Origin: Phaseolus vulgaris
Taxonomy: Eukaryota; Streptophyta; Magnoliopsida; Fabales; Fabaceae
Direction of reading: 5' to 3'
NCBI RefSeq assembly: GCF_000499845.2
Contig: NC_023758.2
Location: forward strand, 3,202,311-3,266,310
DNA length: 64,000 bases
Below, piece after piece: positions 60,601-64,000 of this stretch; within the stretch, counting starts at the first letter, position 1, and each line of letters begins with the position of its first letter. The translations under genes were made by a program, and so were the position numbers. A model generated the notes under the pieces. That model saw only the letters and a program-made list of their open reading frames with translations. It searched no databases and was not told the origin of the DNA.

Positions 60601-61313
60601 CACTGTTGGAGGCGTTTTGGCAACGAAGAATTCCTCCCTTGCAAGGCATTGCATTCACGAGAAAAGAAAAGGTCACCGGGTTGAATGGAATCAGTGCTTT
60701 CAAGCACCGATGAATAATCACTTCTGGGATCTTTAGATAGCTTCACCTGTGCTATCATTTCGTTGATTTTTCCAACCGAAGGCGCTTTGAAAGGAGAAAC
60801 TCCTCTTTGCTTTGGAACAGTGTCATTGCTTATCCCTCCATGGCTGCTCTCTTGAATCCTCAATCTGGGAGCAGTCACTGATCTCTTGTTGTGCGGCTTC
60901 TCAGTTCTTTGCTCCCTGAAAGGGGACACAGTTCTTCCAAGGTCAGGTCTCGGCAAGGGACTTATATTTCTGCGTGTATCCAAACCTGATGAAGCAGCAA
61001 AATCTTCTGCCACGGGAAGTTTATAGGGTGATTTGCTATTGTGTCTTCTACGTGGAACTGAAGCTGTTGAAGCTGATGAGATTTGATGTTCAACCCTGGA
61101 AGGGTGCCTTCTGTGTAGTGCTGCCATGGGACTTTTGTTCATTAGAGTAAGTGCTTTTGTTTCTTTTAAAGTGAAGTTTCTTCTTTCTCTTTCGTGGCGT
61201 GGAATCTCTTGCCACTCGGTCTCAGTGTCCGATGGCTCATAACCACTGCGTCCCTTCTTCGTTGAGTTTGGAGTCTGAGGAAATCGGTTATAATAAGGTG
61301 GCGACTGATCCAT
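57627..61313 (-). CDS. RFC3-like clamp-loader AAA+ protein with long N-terminal extension
   Basis: Ten minus-strand exons join in frame: 61313-60159, 59891-59781, 59706-59674, 59562-59385, 59290-59109, 58928-58792, 58707-58612, 58516-58447, 58062-58017 and 57688-57627, giving 689 residues. Residues 1-385, all in exon 1, are Ser/Arg/Pro-rich and probably disordered ([19 protein letters not shown], repeats of SPF). The rest resembles replication factor C subunit 3: Walker A GPSGSGKR at 398-405, [10 protein letters not shown] at 493-502 in the Walker B place, LVLCC, and the C-terminal collar with [20 protein letters not shown] and [12 protein letters not shown]. The arginine-finger SRC motif reads NRF (539-541). 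Canonical RFC3 is about 350 residues, so this is a divergent paralogue; its function is unknown. Intron 7 has a GC donor. Confidence 0.85.
58517..58611 (-). other. GC-AG intron (intron 7 of RFC3-like gene)
   Basis: The exon ends TTTTCACG|GCAAGA and the next starts ATCAG|CTTACTC. Joining them keeps frame and gives PSFSRLLSIRGK, matching the RFC3 family. No GT donor nearby does so. Confidence 0.75.
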
Positions 61314-64000
61314 CTATGAACAAGGTTCTTCACTGCGCTCAAACAACAACTAATGAAACTAGTACTGAAAGAGTGGGGTGGAATCTGATAAGAAGTAATA
61401 TAGTGAGAGAGAGAAAGAGGAGTTTGATACTTTGAGACGATGCTGCAAAAGGGTATCTTCCAACGCAAGGAAAAAGAAGAATTTGGAGTAGAAGCACGAT
61501 GGTTTCTAAATGAGAGGCATTGGTGACGATAATGACAACATGTTTGTACGAGGGTAGATGAAAAAAATGTGTCGTTTAGGCCATTGACATTTACACGAGG
61601 TTGTCGTTTTCTCCTCTGGCTTTGGGATGTTGCATATTACAATTTACATATGCCTGCATATGGCGACGACATTACCCAACTTTACTTGGTTATCAACGTT
61701 GTTCTATCCTGGTCATGCTCAGCTTAGTTAAATTCACCATTTTATTTGCTTAATTATGCTTTTATTTAACTTCATTAATTTGTTTATATTATTAATGTTG
61801 GGTTGGGCATAGTGAAAAATTGTAACTGCTTTTCTCCTTAGTCGGTCGGTTTGCATTTCAATTCCTTTTCTTACAAGCTCATTCCTCTTCTCTACTAGCT
61901 CTATCCTCGGCCTTCACGTAATTCAAACTCGGATGGTACCTGCGGAAAACACTCCGATGTTCAAATCAACTTTAGTATTCGACACTCGGTATACTCAGTA
62001 CTCTATAATGACGTTTTTTGGAATATGTGTTATTTATGAAGCTTGAGTAATGTTTATAAGTGTATTACCTAGTTCTTAAATTGTTGATTAACCTCACTAA
62101 CTCTATTTAAACGTAAGTAGATTTGTATTATTAGTCAGCAACCGAATCTGAAACATGATTACATTCGTACGGATCCTATCAGTACAATTAACACTTTAAC
62201 ACTTTGTTAATTTCTTATCATACCATGAAGTTATAGTTAATTTTTAAAAAGTATGTATTTAATAAAATTTCAGACGAACTCATCCAATTAGTTGCACATT
62301 CACAACGTCGTAGTTATATGAAAAAGGAATGGTAAAAAATTGTTAATTTTACAACAGATAATTAACTTCTCGATCTTCTCATTCAATAAATTAGGTTGGA
62401 TAAAATTGTATAACATTTATAAAACTGTATATATTTAATATAATAAAAATAAAAATAACATTTATATATAATGACGCGACCAATCAATAAAGTAAAAAAG
62501 GTGAAGATGTAATTATGAAATCAATAGTTAAACAAAAATATTATATGTTGTATCGATTAAAAAGGATAACCTGGTAATTCCATTTTAAATATTCAATTAA
62601 TTTTTTAATTTGACTTAATTACATTTATTTTAAAAACCCGACCTAATTTATATTTTTAATGTTTTATGAGCGTTGATATCCAGATAACTACTACATAAAA
62701 AAAACTATATAACAGGGTAGAATGAGAAAAATATATAGACAATTTTTTTTAACTTGAAATAATAAATATAACATATATAGTAAATAGTTAATAATAAACA
62801 TGATAATTTTTAGCCTTTTATTGAGACCATTTTATGACACAATCGTTATACCTTACACTATTGCAAAATAGTTAAATAAATTGGTTTAGAGAAAATTTGT
62901 AATTAAATTATTTTGAAAATATATAGTTAAATTATTATGATTAAATATTTTTATTTTGATCACTTTATAATTGACGAAAACATAAAATATGTATAATTTT
63001 AAAACTTATGTTGCAAAATTATTGATATATTAAAAGCTTAATAATAAAATTCATGAAATTAAAAGCTTATTGATAAATTGAAAGTTCATTTGAAAAATCT
63101 ATTAAACTGAAAACTCAGTAGTAATAAAATTTAAAATATGTATTATATTTTATTTTAGATTAGAAACCACCTCACATTCGTTACACAGTCATATCTTAGT
63201 AATTCCACACTAAATTGACGGGAAAATAAAATATTTGTAGTTTTAAATCTGAAATGATAAAAATTCACAAATAAAAGTCGTGTAAAATAAAACAAAAAAA
63301 ATAAAATAAAATAAATATATATATATATAATTAAGTGTTTTTAGCTTGCACCTAACTTCATGTTAATTTATAAAAAAATATTTTTTTTTATGTATTATAC
63401 AGAAGAAAATTGTCCAAATATATTCCAAAGTTTATATATAATTAGGGGGAGTTGAACTAAGAATGTTTTCATTTTTTGTAGAAATTACTGGGCAAGAATA
63501 GCCTTTTTTTTGGGCATTTCTATTTTTACCTCCATAATTTCCTTCTGCACCTTATAAATATTAAAACTCTCACTTTACTTTTATGGTTTATAAAAAAATA
63601 TTTTTAAATTGTGAAATCTAAAAAAAATAATAATAATTCATGAAAAAAAAATTTCAGGTTAGAAATGATTCATGGATTATACAATTCATGAATTTTTTAT
63701 TTTTAAATTGTGTGATAGAGAAGTTTTTTTAACTTATGAATTACACAATTTAAAAATTATTTTTTGCATAAAACTCTTTTAATTTGTATAATTCAGTTTT
63801 TTTTTATTTCCACATTGTAAATTAAAAAATCATTTTTTAAATTACAAAATTTAGAAGTTAATTTTTCATTAAAAAAACTTGTAAATTATGTAATCCAAAT
63901 AAAAAAATTTGAATTTCATATTCCAAAATATTTTCTTTGTTTAATTATTTTTTTTCACAATATAGAATAAAGTGGTGGCAACAACAAGTGGTAGTGATGG
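61314..64000. other. Intergenic, AT-rich; LTR-like fragment at left
   Basis: The RFC3-like promoter is at 61314-61620. An LTR-like fragment related to the solo LTR at 5341 lies at about 61850-62190. A (TA)n tract is near 63317. The remainder is low-complexity A/T sequence with no gene. Confidence 0.5.
61850..62190. repeat. LTR-like fragment
   Basis: GGTACCTGCGGAAAACACTC followed by TTCAAATCAACTTTAG resembles GTACCTGCGAACGATCAAAT in the element at 5341-5822. The ends could not be defined. Confidence 0.4.

Noticed and set aside
60219..60713. Plus-strand frames over RFC3-like exon 1
   Set aside because: Antisense shadows of a Ser/Arg-rich coding exon.
1..64000. CRISPR arrays, bacterial operons or phage genes
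   Set aside because: No spacer-repeat arrays or prokaryotic gene layout; introns and plant families throughout.

Overview
The window is a stretch of nuclear plant DNA. It has AT-rich intergenic and intronic sequence, short exons with GT/AG borders, plant-only gene families and decayed transposable elements. Several dispersed repeats, including ones near 7250, 24110 and 57235, look like repeats I associate with papilionoid legumes. My inference is a legume of the Phaseolus/Vigna/Glycine type; the genes alone only require a eudicot.

Layout. From 3.0 to 10.8 kb are two tandem laccase-11-like genes on the plus strand, with matching exon structure. From 11.4 to 16.4 kb an RCC1-repeat protein (minus) and a glucose-6-phosphate 1-epimerase-like protein (plus) sit head to head, with only 163 bp between their start codons. 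From 16.7 to 23.6 kb, all on the minus strand, are an E/E+-type PPR protein without a DYW domain, a SYP112-type syntaxin and the CoA-pathway enzyme CoaD. From 23.7 to 36.4 kb is a repeat-rich stretch that holds one four-exon DUF829/TMEM53-type alpha/beta-hydrolase gene. A one-exon 114-residue protein follows at 36.4 kb. A 1329-residue auxilin-like J-protein spans 38.1-43.9 kb. Then come tRNA-Glu(TTC) at 46.1 kb, a mitochondrial gamma carbonic anhydrase (47.4-50.4 kb), a soluble inorganic pyrophosphatase (51.8-54.1 kb), a stretch with a decayed Copia gag, and a ten-exon RFC3-like clamp-loader homologue with a long N-terminal extension (57.6-61.3 kb). The ends are intergenic.

The genes do not form one pathway, as expected for plant chromosomes. 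They are mostly housekeeping functions (CoA synthesis, pyrophosphate removal, complex I, vesicle traffic, sugar-phosphate anomers) plus lignin-type laccases. From memory of the Arabidopsis map, the order looks like an interleaved ancestral block: gamma-CA, PPR and epimerase recall At5g66510-At5g66530, while syntaxin, CoaD, hydrolase and pyrophosphatase recall At2g18230-At2g18260, with the auxilin and the 114-residue protein recalling the duplicated segment At4g36500-At4g36520.

I saw no clearly novel multi-gene system. The observations most worth checking are unequal miR397 matching in the two laccases, a solo LTR with a target-site duplication in one laccase intron, the missing DYW domain, the hydrolase gene bracketed by direct repeats with a TATA box inside one of them, and the divergent RFC3-like protein with a GC-AG intron. 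All exon boundaries were read by eye from splice consensus, frame continuity and family similarity.
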